The notes under the pieces: model-generated
Database searches by the model: none
Told to the model about the DNA's origin: nothing
The model's input: the letters and a program-made list of their open reading frames with translations, nothing else
Position numbers and translations under genes: made by a program
NCBI RefSeq assembly: GCF_024679095.1
Contig: NW_026111754.1
Coordinates: 806,001 to 870,000, forward strand
Origin: Eriocheir sinensis
Taxonomy: Eukaryota > Arthropoda > Malacostraca > Decapoda > Varunidae
DNA length: 64,000 nucleotides
Direction: 5' to 3'
Shown here: piece after piece, positions 27,901-43,411 of the stretch
Numbering within the stretch: the stretch's first letter is position 1
Layout of the letters: each line of letters starts with the position of its first letter

Positions 27901-30900
27901 ATATACAAAATACACATAAAATTAAGTAAATACGTATAAAAAAATGTATACAAAATAAACAAAATAATGTAATTTCGAATTAAAATAAATGTAAATTTGA
28001 ATGAAAATATAAAACAAATACACTTAAAATAACATAAATTTGTATAAAATATAATATGCAAGATACACATTAAATAATGTAAATGTGAATAAATAAAATA
28101 TATACAAAAAACAAATAGAATAATGTAAAATCGTATCAAAATAAATACACAGAATATCAATAAAATAATGTAAATTTGTATGAAAATAAATTTGCAAAAT
28201 TCCCAAAAATTATCGCATTTTTAAAAAAATATATATACCAAAATACACATAAAATATTTAAATTTGTATTGAAATAAATATTCAAAATGCATATACAGTA
28301 AGGTAAATTTGTATTAAAAGAGATATTCAAAAATACATATAAAACAATGTAAATTTGTTTCAAAATATATATACGAATACACATAAAATAAAGTAGATTT
28401 CTATAGAAATATATATACAAAATACATATGAAATTATGTAAATACGTATAAAAATATTTATACAAAATACATATCAAATAATGTAAATTCGTGTCAAAAT
28501 AAATCAACAAAATATCATGAAAAGAATGTGTATTTGTATGAAAATAGATAATAGATAATAAATTTGTATAAAATATATATGCAAGATACACATTAAATAA
28601 TGTAAATATGTATAAAAAAGTATATACAAAAAAGAAATAGAATAATGTAAAATCGTATCAAAATAAATACACCGAATATTAATAAAATAATGTAAATTTG
28701 TATGAAAATAAAGATGCAAAATTCCCATAAAATAGCGCATTTCTTATAAAATATATATACCAAAATACACATAAAAATTTTAAATTTGTTTTGAAATAAA
28801 TATACAAAATGCATATACAATAAGGTAAATTTGTATTGAAAGAGATATGCAAAAATACATATAAAACAATATAAATTTGTTTCAAAATATATATACGAAT
28901 ACAAATAAAAAAACGTAGATTTCTATAAAAATATATATACAAAATACACATAAAATTAAGTAAATACGTATAAAAAAATGTATTCAAAATACACATAAAA
29001 TAATGTAAATTCGAGTTAAAATAAATAAACAAAAAACCAATAAAAGAATGTGTATTTGGATAAATATAAATATACAAAATACACATACAAAATAAACATA
29101 AAATAATGTAGATTTGTAATAAAATATATGTACAAAATACACATACAATAATGTAAATTTATATGAAAATATATATACAAATACACATAAAATACAATGA
29201 ATTTGTATAAAAATATATATTCAAAATAAATATTAAATAATGCAAGAGCGTATAAAAATATATATACAAAGTACATATAAAATGAAAATTAAGATTCAAA
29301 ATACCTATAAAATAACGCATTTTTTATAAAATTATTGATACCAAAATACACTTAAATATTTGAACTTGTATTAAAATAAATATACAAAATGCACATACAA
29401 TAAGGTAAATTTGTATTGAAATAGATATGGAAAATACATATAAAATAATGTAAATTTGTTTCAAAATATATATACGAATACACATAAAATAACGTAGATT
29501 TCTATAAAAATACATATACAAAATACACATAAAATTAAGTAAATACGTATAAAAAAAATGTATACAAAAGACACATAAAATAATGTAAATTCGTATAAAT
29601 GTAAATAAACAATATACCAATAAAAGAATGTGTATTTGTATAAATATATATATACAAAATGCACATCAAATAACGTAAATTTATATAAAACTATATACAT
29701 AAAATAACGCAAATTTCTATAAAAATATATGTACAAAAATGATCATTAAATAAATTTGCATTAAAATATATATACAAAACACACATTAGATAATGTAAAT
29801 GAGTATAAAAATATGTATACAAAATACCTATGAAATAATCTAAATTCGTATCGAATTAAATTAAGAAATACCAATAAAATAATGCAATTTTGGATGAAAA
29901 TATGTATACAAAATACACATAAAATAACCTAAATACAAATACAAATATACACATAAAATAATTTAAAATTGAATGAAATAAATATACAAAATAAACATAA
30001 AATAAGGTAAATTTGTAATGAAATATATGAAAAAATACACAGAAAATAACATAAATTTGTATGAAAATATATATTCAAATACACATTAAATAACATGAAT
30101 TTGTATAAAATTTGTATCAAAATATATACTTATACACACAATAAAATAACGTAGTTTTTTTATGAAAATGTATGTACAAAATACACATAAAATAATTTAA
30201 ATACGTAGAAAAATATATATACAAAAAACACATAAAATAATGTAAATATGTATGAAAAAATATAAACAAATACACATAAAATAATGTAAATTTGGATAAA
30301 ATATATATACAAAATGAACATTAAATAATGTATATATGTATAAAAAAATATATACAAAAAACACATAGAATAATGTTAAATCGTATCAAAATAAATAAAG
30401 AGAATATCAATAAAATAATGTAAATTTGCATGAAAATAATGATGTAAAATATCCATATAATAACGCATATTTGCATAAAAATATATATACAAAAATACAT
30501 ATAAAATAATTAAATTTGTATTAAAATAAATGTACAAAATGCACGTACAATAAAGTAAATTTGTATTGAAATAGATATGCAAAATACACATTAATAATGT
30601 AAATTTGTATCAAAATATATATACGAATACTCATAAAATAGAGTAAATTTCTATGAAAATATACATACAAAATAGATATATAAAATACACATATAACTAG
30701 TTAAATTTGTATTTAAATACATGTACAAAAAACACATAAAACAATGTAGATTTGTATGAAATGAAAACAAATACATTTTATATAAAATATATATACAAAA
30801 TACACATAGAATAATGTAAAAACATATCAAAATAAATACACAGAATATCAATAAAATGATGTAAATTTGTATGAAAATAAAGATGCAAAATACCCATAAA

Positions 30901-31457
30901 ATAAAGCATATTTTTATAAAAATACATATACAAAAATACACATAGATTAATCAAATTTGTATTAAAATTAATATACAAAATGCACATACAATAAGGTAAA
31001 TTTGTATTGAAAAAATATGCAATATACACATAAAACAATGTAAATTTGTTTCAAAATATATATACGCATACACATAAAATAACGCAGATTTCTATAGAAA
31101 TATATATACAAAATACACATGAAATAATGTAAATACGTATAAAAATATATATACAAAATACACATTAAATATGTTAATTCGTGTCAAAATAAATAAACAA
31201 AATATCATGAGAAGAATGTGTATTTGTATGACAATAGATATACAAAATACACATAAAATAACCTAAATTTGTATAAAACTATATACAAAAATACACTAAA
31301 ATAATTTAAACTTGTATGAAAATAAATATACAAAAAACATATAAAAATAGGTAAATTTGTATTGAAATACATATACAAAATGCACTCAAAATAATGTAAA
31401 TTTGAATGAAAATATATAAACATATAGACTTAAAATTACGTAAATTTGTTTCAAATA
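24944..31457 (-). repeat. Minus-polarity block 21, the longest uniform stretch
   Basis: About 145 monomers. 25020-25680 matches 1-650. 26960-29020 holds a 1.04-kb tandem duplication. 28430-30310 is inverted against 43835-45718. 29288-31455 is the inverted 2.1-kb module. Ends at CAAATATACATGTATTTAAA. Confidence 0.85.
26960..29020 (-). repeat. Tandem duplication, period about 1.04 kb
   Basis: Matching landmarks are CCCAAATATTATCGC (27168) with CCCAAAAATTATCGC (28190), GATAATAGATAATAAATTTG (27507 and 28548), and AAATAGCGCATTTCTT (27690 and 28730). Offsets are 1022-1045 bp. The join near 27960-27990 is irregular (ATTTCGAATTAAAATAAATG), consistent with a deletion at the boundary. Confidence 0.8.
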
Positions 31458-31757
31458 TACATGTATTTAAATACAAATTTAACTAATTATATGCGTATTT
31501 TGTATAACTATTTTCATACAGATTGAAATTTATTTTTTTGTTTTTTTGTGTATTCTTTTATTCAAATTTTCGTAATTTTATGTGTATTTTGTATATTTAT
31601 TTTCCAACAAATATACGTTCTTTTATCGGAATTTTGTTTATTTATTTTGATACGAATTTTCATTTTTTTAGGTGTATTTGATATATATATTTTTATACTT
31701 ATTTACATAATTTTATATGTATTTTGAATATATATTTTCATAGAAATTTACTCTATA
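31458..31757 (+). repeat. Short plus-polarity block 22
   Basis: About seven monomers matching 3358-3660, including the poly-T-rich ATTTATTTTTTTGTTTTTTT stretch. With 31758-34480 it forms a direct copy of about 3358-6860. Confidence 0.84.
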
Positions 31758-33667
31758 TGTATATACAAAAAAACACAAAAATAATTTAAATTTGTATGAA
31801 AATAAATATACAAAATACACCTAAAATTAGGTAAATTTGTATTAAAATACATATACAAAATACACTTAAAATAATGTAAATTTGAATGAAATTATATAAA
31901 CAAATACACTTAAAATGACGTTAATTTGTATAAAATATATATAAAAAATACACATTAAATAATGAAAATATGTATATAAAAATATATACAAAACACAAAT
32001 AGTATAATATAAAATCGTATCAAAATATATACACAGAATATTAATAAAATAATGTACATTTGTATGAAAACTAAGATGCAAAATACCTATAAAATAACGC
32101 ATTTTTTATAAAATTATATGCACCAAAATTGAATTTGTATAAAAATAAATATACAAAATGCACATACAATAAGGTAAATTTGTATTGAAATAGATATGCA
32201 AAAAACATATAAAGCAATGTAAATTTGTTTCAAAATATATATACGAAAACACATAAAATAACGTAGATTTCTATAAATATATATATACAAAATACAAATA
32301 AAATTAAGTAAATACGAATCAAAAATGTATACAAAATACACATAAAATAATGTAAATTCGTATAAATATAAATAAACAAAATACCAATAAGAGAATGTGT
32401 ATTTGTATAAATATAAATATACAAAATGCACATAAAATAACGTAAATTTGTATAAAACTATATACAAAAATACACAGAAGTAGTTAAACTTGTATGAAAA
32501 TAGATATACAAAATACACACAAAATAAGCTAAATTTGAATTGAAATATATATACAAAATACATAAAATAAAGTAATTTCGTTTCAAAATATTTTTAACAA
32601 ATACACATATAATAACGTAAATTTGTAAAAAAAAATTATAAACAAAATGCACATTAAGTAATGTAAATACGTATAAAAAATATTTACAAAATACACAAAT
32701 AATCAAGTCATTCGTATCAAAATAAATAAACAAAAAACTAATTAAATAATGTAAATTTGTATGAGAAAACATATACCAAATGCACATAAAATAACGTTTT
32801 AAGTTCCTATAAAAATATATGTACAAAAATGCACATAAAATTAGTTTGCATAAAAAAATATATACAAAACACACATTAGATAATGTAAATGAGTATAAAA
32901 ATATGTATACAAAATACTTATGAAATAATCTAAATTCGTATCGAGTTAAATTAAGAAAATAACAATAAAATAATGTAATTTTGGATGAAAATATATATAG
33001 AAAAGACATAAAATAACCTAAATACAAATACAAATATACACATTAAATAATTTAAAATTGAATGAAATAAATATACAAAATAAACATAAAATAAGGTAAA
33101 TTTGTAATAAAATATATGTAAGAATACACATAAAATAATGTAAATTTGTATGAAAATATATATACAAATACACATAAAATAACATGAATTTGTATAAAAT
33201 GTTTCAAAATATATACGAATACACACAATAAAATAACGTAAATTTTTATGAAAATGTATATATAAAATTCACATAAAATAATTTAAATACGTAGAAAAAT
33301 ATATATACAAAATACACATAAAATAATGTAAATTCGTAAAAAATTAAATACACAAAATTCCAATAAAAGAATGTATATTTGTGGGAAAATATATATACAA
33401 AAAACAAATAAAATAACTAAAATTTGTATAAAAATATATACAAATATACACAAAAATAATTTAAATTAGTTTGAAAATATATATGCAAAATACACATAAA
33501 GTTAGGCAAATTTGTATTGAAATACATATACAAAACTCACATAAAATAATGTAAATTTGTTTGAAAATATATAAACAAATACATATAAAATCACGTAAAT
33601 TTGGATAAAATATATATTTACAAAATATACATTAAACATTTTAAATATGTATAAAAATATATTATAT
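31758..33667 (-). repeat. Minus-polarity block 23
   Basis: About 42 monomers, direct copy of 3661-5814 without the (TA)n expansion. Begins at the CTCTATATGTATAT junction and ends at the TTTTTATTGATATTTGCG junction, as its partner does. Confidence 0.85.
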
Positions 33668-36600
33668 TATATATATTTTTATTGATATTTGCGTTATTTG
33701 TGTGTATTTTGTATATGTTTTCTCAGAGAAATTTACATTATTTTATTGGTATTTTGTCTATTTATTTTGATACGAATTACATGATTATTTGTGTATTTTT
33801 TACATTTTTTTTATACGTACTTAAATTATTTTATGTGTATTTTGTTTATATATTTTTATACAAATTTACGTTATTATATGTGTATTTGTATAGGTATATT
33901 GATACAAATTTACATTATTTTATGTATTTTGTATATATATTTGAATTCAAATTTAGCTTATTTTATGTGTGTTTTGTATATCTATTTATTTTAATACAAA
34001 ATCAAATATTATATGTTTTTTCGTATTTATATTTTTATAAAAAATGCGTTATTTTATGGGTATTTTGCATCTTAATTTTCATACATATTTACATTATTTT
34101 ATTAATATTTTCTGTATTTATTTTGATACGATTTTACATTATTTTATTTGTGTTTTGTATATATTTTTTTATACATATATACATTATTTAATGTTTTTTT
34201 TGTATATATATTTGATAAAAATTTACGTTATTTTAAGTCTATATGTTTATATATTTTCATTCAAATTTATATTATTTTATGTGTATTTTGTATATGTATT
34301 TCAATACAAATTTACCTATTTTTCTATGTTTTTTGTATATTTATTTTCATACAAGTTTAAATTATTTTTGTGTATTTTTGTAAATAGTTTTATACAAATT
34401 TACATTATTTTATGTGTATTTTGCATATTTTTTCAATACAAATTTACCTTATTGTATGTGCATTTTGTATATTAATTTTAATACAAATTTGATTAATCTA
34501 TGTGTATTTTTGTATATGTATTTTTATAAAAATATGCTTTATTTTATGGGTATTTTGCATCTTTATATTCATACAAATTTACATTATTTTATTGATATTC
34601 TGTGTATTTATTTTGATATAATTTTACATTATTCTATGTGTATTTTGTAAATATATTTTATATAAAATGTATTTGTTTTCATTTCATACAAATCTACATT
34701 ATTTTATGTGTTTTTTGTACATGTATTTAAATACAAATTTAACTAGTTATATGTGTATTTTTTATATCTATTTTGTATGTATATTTTCATAGAAATTTAC
34801 TATATTTTATGAGTATTCGTATATATATTTTGATACAAATTTACATTATTGATGTTTATTTTGCATATCTATTTCAATACAAATTTACTTTATTGTACGT
34901 GCATTTTGTATATTTATTTTAATACAAACCTAACTATTTATATGTATTTTTGTATATATATTTTTATACAAATATGCGTTATTATATGGATATTTTGCAT
35001 CTTTATTTTCATACAAATTTACATTATTTTATTGATATTCTCTTTACTTATTTTGATACGATTTAACATTATTCTATGTGTATTTTGTATATTTTTTTTA
35101 TACATATTTACATTATTTAATGTTCATTTTGTATATATATTTTATCCAAATTTACATTATTTTATGTGTATTTGTCTATATATTTTCATACAAATTTACA
35201 TTATTTTATGTGTTTTTTGTATATATATTTTTCTACGTATTTAAATTATATTAAATGTATTTTGTATATACATTTTCATAAAAAAATTACGTTATTTTAT
35301 TGTGCGTATAAGTATATATTTTGATACAAATTTTATACAAATTCATGTTATTTAATGTGTATTTGTATATATATTTTCATACAAATTTATATTATTTTAT
35401 GTGTATTTTTTTTATATATTTCATTACAAATTTACCTTATTTTTTGTTTATTTTGTATATTTATTTCATTCAATTTTAAATTATTTTATGTGTATACTTG
35501 TATTTGTATTTAGGTTATTTTATGTGTATTTTGTATATATATTTTCATCCAAAATTACATTATTTTATTGATATTTTCTTAATTTAATTCGATACGAATT
35601 TAGATTATTTCATAGGTATTTTGTATACATATTTTTATACTAATTTACATTATCTAAAGTGTATTTTGTATATATATTTTTATGCAAATTTATTTTATGT
35701 TCATTTTTGTACATATATTTTTATAGAAATTTGCGTTATTTTATGTATATAGTTTTATATAAATTTACGATATTTTATGTGCATATTGTATATTTATATT
35801 TATACAAATACACATTCTTTTATTGGAATATTGTTTATTTACATATATACGAATTTACATTATTTTATGTGTATTTTGTATACATGTTTTTTATACGTAT
35901 TTACTTAATATTATGTGTATTTTGTATATGTATTTTTATAGAAATCTACGTTATTTTATGTGTATTCGTGTATATATTTTGAAACAAATTTACATTATTT
36001 TATATGTATTTTGCATATCTATTTCAATACAAATTTACCTTATTGTATGTGAATTTTGTATATTTATTTTAATTCAAATTCAAATATTTTATGTATATTT
36101 TGGTATCAATATTTTTTTTTTTAAATGCGTTATTTTATAGGTATTTTGCATCTTAATTTTCATACAAATTTACATTATTTCATTAATATTCTGTGTATAT
36201 ATTTTGATACGATTTTACATTATTCTATTTGTGTTTTGTATATATTTTTTTATACATATTTACATTATTTAATGTGTATTTTGATTATATATTTCATGCA
36301 AATTTACGTTTTTATATGTGTATTTGTTTATATATTTTCTTTCAAATTTACATTATTTTATATGTATTTTGTATATGTATTTCAATACAAATTAACCTAA
36401 TTTTATGTGTTTTTTGTATATTTCTTTTCATACACATTTAAATTATTTTTGTGTATTTTTGTATATAGTTTTATACAAATTTAGGTTATTTTATGTACGC
36501 ATTTGCATTATTTAATGTGTTTTTTGTATATATATTTTTATCCAAAGTTACTTTATTTTACGTTCATTTTTGGACATATTTTTATGGAAATTAGCGTTAT

Positions 36601-37687
36601 TTTATATGTATTTGTATATGTTTTCTCATACAAATTTACATTATTTTATTGATATTTTGTTTATTTAGTTTGATACGAATTACATGAATATATGTGTATT
36701 TGGTACATATTTTTTATACGTATTTACATTACTTAATGTGTATTTTGTTTATATATTTTTAAACAAATTTACGTTATTATATGTATTTTTATAAATATTT
36801 TGATACAAATTTACATTATTTTATGTATTTTCTATATACATTTCAATTCAAATTTAGCTTATTTTATCTGTATTTTGTATATCTATTTTCATACGAATTT
36901 AATAACTTCTGTGTATTTTTGTATATAGTTTTATACAAATTTACGTTATTTTATGTGTATTTTGTATATTTATATCTATACAAATACACATTCTTTTATT
37001 GGTATTTTGTTTATTTATTTTGATACGAATTTACATTATTTTATGTGTATTTTGTATACATTTTCTTATACGTATTTACTTCATTTTATGTGTATTTTGT
37101 ATATATATTTTTATACAAATCTACCTTATTTTATGTGTTTTCGTATATATATTTTGAAACAAATTTACATTGTTTTATATTTTTTTTTTGCATATCTATT
37201 TCAATACAGATTTACATTATCGTATGTGTAATTTGTATATTTATTTTAATACAAATACACATTGTTTTATTGATATTTTAATTATTTATTTTGACACGAA
37301 TTTACTTTATTTAATGTGTATTTTGTATATATTTTTTTATACGTATTTACAACATTTCATGTGTATTTTGTATATATATTTCTATAGAAATCTACGTTAT
37401 TTTATGTGTATTCGTATATATATTTTGAAACAAATCTACATTATTTTATGTGTATTTTGTATATATATATTTCATTATAAATTTGCCTTATTTTAAGTTT
37501 ATTTTTATATCTATTTTCATTCAAATTCAAATCATTTTATGTGTCTATATTTATTTGTATTTACGTTATTTTATGTGTATTTGCTATATATATTTTCATT
37601 CAAAATTACATTATTTTATCGGTATTTTGTTCATTTATTTCGATACGAATTTAAGTTATTTCATGTGTATTTTCTATACATATACAT
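33668..37687 (+). repeat. Plus-polarity block 24
   Basis: About 89 monomers. 33668-34400 resembles 5815-6550. From about 34400 onward it is the first copy of the 4.78-kb tandem duplication. Relative to 38945-39180 it lacks about 230 bp at 34400. Confidence 0.85.
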
Positions 37688-38635
37688 ATAGAGTAAATTT
37701 CTATGAAAATATATAATCAAAATACATATAAAATTATGTAAATAAGTATAAAAATATATATATCAAAAACACCTAAAAAAATGAAAATTCGTATCAAAAT
37801 AAATAAATAAAATTATGATAAAAGAACGTAAATTCGAATTAAAATAAATAAACAAAATACCAATAAAAGAATGTGTATTTGGATAAATATAAATATACAA
37901 AATACACATACAAAATAAACATAAAATAAGGTAGATTTGTAATAAAATATATGTACAAAATACACATATAATAATAAAAATTTATATGAAAATATATATA
38001 CAAATACTCATAAAATACCCTGAATTTGAATAAAAATATATATTCAAAATAAATATTAAATAATGGAAAAGCGTATAAAAATATATATACAAAGTACATA
38101 TAAAATAATGTAAATTCGTATTTATATAAATCAACAAAACACCAATAAAATAATATGTATTTGAATGAAAATAAATTTACAAAATACACATAACATAACT
38201 AAAATTTGTATTAAAATATAAACAAAAATACATAGAAATAATTTGAGTTTCTATGAAATTAGATATACAAAATACACATAAAACTAGGTAAATTTCTTTT
38301 GAAATGTATATACAAAATACCCATAAAATATTGTAAATTTGTGTCAAAATATATAAACAAATACACATAAAATAACGTAAATTTGTATGAAAAATATATA
38401 CAAAATACACATAGAATAATGTCAATTCCTATCAAAATGAATGAGCAGAATATCAATAAAATAATGTAAATTTGTATGAAAATAAAGATGCAAAATACCC
38501 AAAAAATAAAGAATATGTTTATAAAAATACAGATACAAAAATACACATCGAATAATTAAATTTGTATTAAAATTAATATACAAAATGCGTATATAATAAA
38601 TTAAATTTGTATTGAAAAAATATGCAACATACACG
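37688..38635 (-). repeat. Minus-polarity block 25
   Basis: About 21 monomers between an inverted CTCTATATGTATAT-type junction and an inverted GAGTAAACGTGT junction. Inverted match of about 52034-52850 and 13808-14330 and near-identical to 42465-43411. Confidence 0.85.
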
Positions 38636-41600
38636 TTTACTCATACAAATTTATATTATTTTATTGGTATTTTGTTTATTTATTTTGATACGAATTACAT
38701 GATTATATATGTATTTTGTACATATTTTTTTATACGTATTTACATGAATTAATGTGTATTTTGTGTATATATTTTCATACAAATTTACGTTATTATATGT
38801 GTATTTGTATAAATATTTTGATACAAATTTACTTTATTTCATGTATTTTGTATATACATTTCAATTCAAATTTAGATTATTTCGTGTGTATTTTGTATAT
38901 ATTTTCATACAAATTTAATTACTTCTGTGTATTTTTGTATATAGTTTTATACAAATTTAGGTTATTTTATGTGTATTTTGTATATCTATTTTCATACAAA
39001 TACACATTTTTTTCATGATATTTTGTTTATTTATTTTGACACGAATTAACATTATTTAATGTGTATTTTGTATATATATTTTTATACGTATTTACATTAT
39101 TTCAAGTGTATTTTGTATATATATTTTTATAGAAATCTGCGTTATTTTATGTGTATTCGTATATATATTTTGAAACAAATTTACATTATTTTATGTGTAT
39201 TTTGCATATTTTTCAATACAAATTTACCTTATTGTATGTGCATTTTGTATATTAATTTTAATACAAATTTGATTAATCTATGTGTATTTTTGTACATGTA
39301 TTTTTATAAAAATATGCTTTATTTTATGGGTATTTTGCATCTTTATTTTCATACAAATTTACATTATTTTATTGATATTCTGTGTATTTATTTTGATATA
39401 ATTTTACATTATTCTATGTGTATTTTGTATATATATTTTATATAAAATGTATTTGTTTTCATTTCATACAAATCTATATTATTTTATGTGTTTTTAGTAC
39501 ATGTATTTAAATACAAATTTAACTAGTTATATGTGTATTTTGTATATCTATTTTGTATGTATATTTTCATAGAAATTTACTCTATTTTATGAGTATTCGT
39601 ATATATATTTTGATTCAAATTTACATTATTGATGTTTATTTTGCATATCTATTTCAATACAAATTTACTTTATTGTACGTGCATTTTGTATATTTATTTT
39701 AATACAAACTTAACTATTTTATATGTATTTTTGTATATATATTTTGATGCAAATATGCGTTATTATATGGATATTTTGCATCTTTATTTTCATACAAATT
39801 TACATTATTTTATTGATATTCTCTTTATTTATTTTGATACGATTTAACATTATTCTATGTGTATTTTGTATATTTTTTTATACATATTTACATTATTTAA
39901 TGTTCATTTTGTATATATATTTTATCCAAATTTACATTATTTTATGTGTATTTGTCTATATATTTTCATACAAATTTACTTTATTTTATGTGTTTTTTGT
40001 ATATATATTTTTCTACGTATTTAAATTATTTTATATGTATTTTGTATATACATTTTCATAAAAAAATTACGTTATTTTATTGTGCGTATAAGTAAATATT
40101 TTGATACAAATTTTATACAAATTAATGTTATTTGATGTGTATTTGTATATATATTTTCATACAAATTTATATTATTTTATGTGTATTTTTTTATATATTT
40201 CATTACAAATTTAGCTTATTTTATGTTTATTTCGTATATTTATTTCATTCAATTTTAAATTATTTTATGTGTATACTTGTATTTGTATTTAGGTTATTTT
40301 ATGTGTATTTTGTATATATATTTTCATCCAAAATTACTTTATTTTATTGATATTTTCTTAATTTAATTCGATACGAATTTAGATTATTTCATAGGTATTT
40401 TGTATACATATTTTTATACTAATTTACATTATCTAAAGTGTATTTTGTATATATATTTTCATGCAAATTTATTTTATGTTCATTTTTGTACATATATTTT
40501 TATAGAATTTTGCGTTATTTTATGATATAGTTTTATATAAATTTACGATATTTTATGTGCATTTTGTATATTTATATTTATACAAATACACATTCTTTTA
40601 TTGGTATATTGTTTATTTACATATATACGAATTTACATTATTTTATGTGTATTTTGTATACATTTTTTTATACGTATTTACTTAATATTATGTGTATTTT
40701 GTATATGTATTTTTATAGAAATCTACGTTATTTTATGTGTATTCGTGTATATATTTTGAAACAAATTTACATTATTTTATATGTATTTTGCATATCTATT
40801 TCAATACAAATTTACCTTATTGTATGTGCATTTTGTATATTTATTTTAATACAAATTCAAATATTTTATGTATATTTTGGTATCAATATTTTTTTTAAAA
40901 ATGCGTTATTTTATAGGTATTTTGCATCTTAATTTTCATACAAATTTACATTATTTTATTAATATTCTGTGTATATATTTTGATACGATTTTACATTACT
41001 CTATTTGTGTTTTGTATATATTTTTTTATACATATTTACATTATTTAATGTGTATTTTGATTATATATTTCATGCAAATTTACGTTTTTATATGTGTATT
41101 TGTTTATATATTTTCTTTCAAATTTACATTATTTTATATGTATTTTGTATATGTATTTCAATACAAATTAACCTAATTTTATGTGTATTTTGTATATTTC
41201 TTTTCATACAAATTTAAATTATTTTTGTGTATTTTTGTATATAGTTTAATACAAATTTAGGTTATTTTATGTACGCATTTGCATTACTTAATGTGTTTTT
41301 TGTATATATATTTTTATCCAAAGTTACTTTATTTTACGTTAATTTTTGGACATATATTTTTATGGAAATTAGCGTTATTTTATATGTATTTGTATATGTT
41401 TTCTCATACAAATTTACATTATTTTATTGATATTTTGTTTATTTAGTTTGATACGAATTACATGAATATATGTGTATTTTGTACATATTTTTTATACGTA
41501 TTTACATTACTTAATGTGTATTTTGTTTATATATTTTTAAACAAATTTACGTTATTATATGTATTTTTATAAATATTTTGATACAAATTTACATTATTTT

Positions 41601-42464
41601 ATGTATTTTCTATATACATTTCAATTCAAATTTAGCTTATTTTATCTGTATTTTGTATATCTATTTTCATACGAATTTAATAACTTCTGTGTATTTTTGT
41701 ATATAGTTTTATACAAATTTACGTTATTTTATGTGTATTTTGTATATTTATATTTATACAAATACACATTCTTTTATTGGTATTTTGTTTATTTATTTTG
41801 ATACGGATTTACATTATTTTATGTGTATTTTGTATACATTTTCTTATATGTATTTACTTCATTTTATGTGTATTTTGTTTATATATTTTTATACAAATCT
41901 ACGTTATTTTATGTGTATTCATATATATATTTTGAAACAAATTTACATTGTTTTATATGTATTTTGCATATCTATTTCAATACAGATTTACATTATTGTA
42001 TGTTTATTTTGTATATTTATTTTAATACAAATACACATTTTTTAATTGATATTTTAATTATTTATTTTGACACGAATTTACTTTATTTAATGTGTATTTT
42101 GTATATATTTTTTATACGTATTTACAACATTTCATGTGTATTTTGTATATATATTTCTATAGAAATCTACGTTATTTTATGTGTATTTGTATATATATTT
42201 TGAAACAAATCTACATTATTTTATGTGTATTTTGTATATATATTTCATTATAAATTTGCCTTATTTTAAGTTTATTTTTTATATCTATTTTCATTCAAAT
42301 TCAAATCATTTTATGTGTATATATCTATTTGTATTTACGTTATTTTATGTGTATTTGCTATATATATTTTCATTCAAAATTACATTATTTTATCGGTATT
42401 TTGTTCATTTATTTCGATACGAATTTAGATTATTTCATGTGTATTTTCTATACATATATACATA
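38636..42464 (+). repeat. Plus-polarity block 26
   Basis: About 85 monomers, mostly the second copy of the 4.78-kb duplication. 38945-40950 is a full-length direct version of the 2.1-kb module. Confidence 0.85.
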
Positions 42465-43411
42465 TAGAGTAAATTTCTATGAAAATATATAATCAAAATA
42501 CATATAAAATTATGTAAATAAGTATAAAAATATATATATCAAAAACACCTAAAAAAATGAAAATTCGTATCAAAATAAATAAATAAAATTATGATAAAAG
42601 AACGTAAATTCGAATTAAAATAAATAAACAAAATACCAATAAAAGAATGTGTATTTGGATAAATATAAATATACAAAATACACATACAAAATAAACATAA
42701 AATAAGGTAGATTTGTAATAAAATATATGTACAAAATACACATATAATAATGTAAATTTATATGAAAATATATATACAAATACTCATAAAATACCCTGAA
42801 TTTGAATAAAAATATATATTCAAAATAAATATTAAATAATGGAAAAGCGTATAAAAATATATATACAAAGTACATATAAAATAATGTAAATTCGTATCTA
42901 TATAAATCAACAAAACACCAATAAAATAATATATATTTGAATGAAAATAAATTTACAAAATACACATAACATAACTAAAATTTGTATTAAAATATATACA
43001 AAAATACATAGAAATAATTTGAGTTTGTGTGAGAATAGATATACAAAATACACATAAAACTAGGTAAATTTCTTTTGAAATGTATATACAAAATACCCAT
43101 AAAATATTGTAAATTTGTGTCAAAATATATAAACAAATACACATAAAATAACGTAAATTTGTATGAAAAATATATACAAAATACACATAGAATAATGTCA
43201 ATTCCTATCAAAATGAATGAGCAGAATATCAATAAAATAATGTAAATTTGTATGCAAATAAAGATGCAAAATACCCAAAAAATAAAGAATATGTTTATAA
43301 AAATACAGATACAAAAATACACATCGAATAATTAAATTTGTATTAAAATTAATATACAAAATGCGTATATAATAAGGTAAATTTGTATTGAAAAAATATG
43401 CAACATACACG
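42465..43411 (-). repeat. Minus-polarity block 27
   Basis: About 21 monomers, the tandem partner of 37688-38635. In the places compared only isolated substitutions separate them, for example TATATGAAAAT flanks and GTTTCTATG against GTTTGTGTG. Confidence 0.85.
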
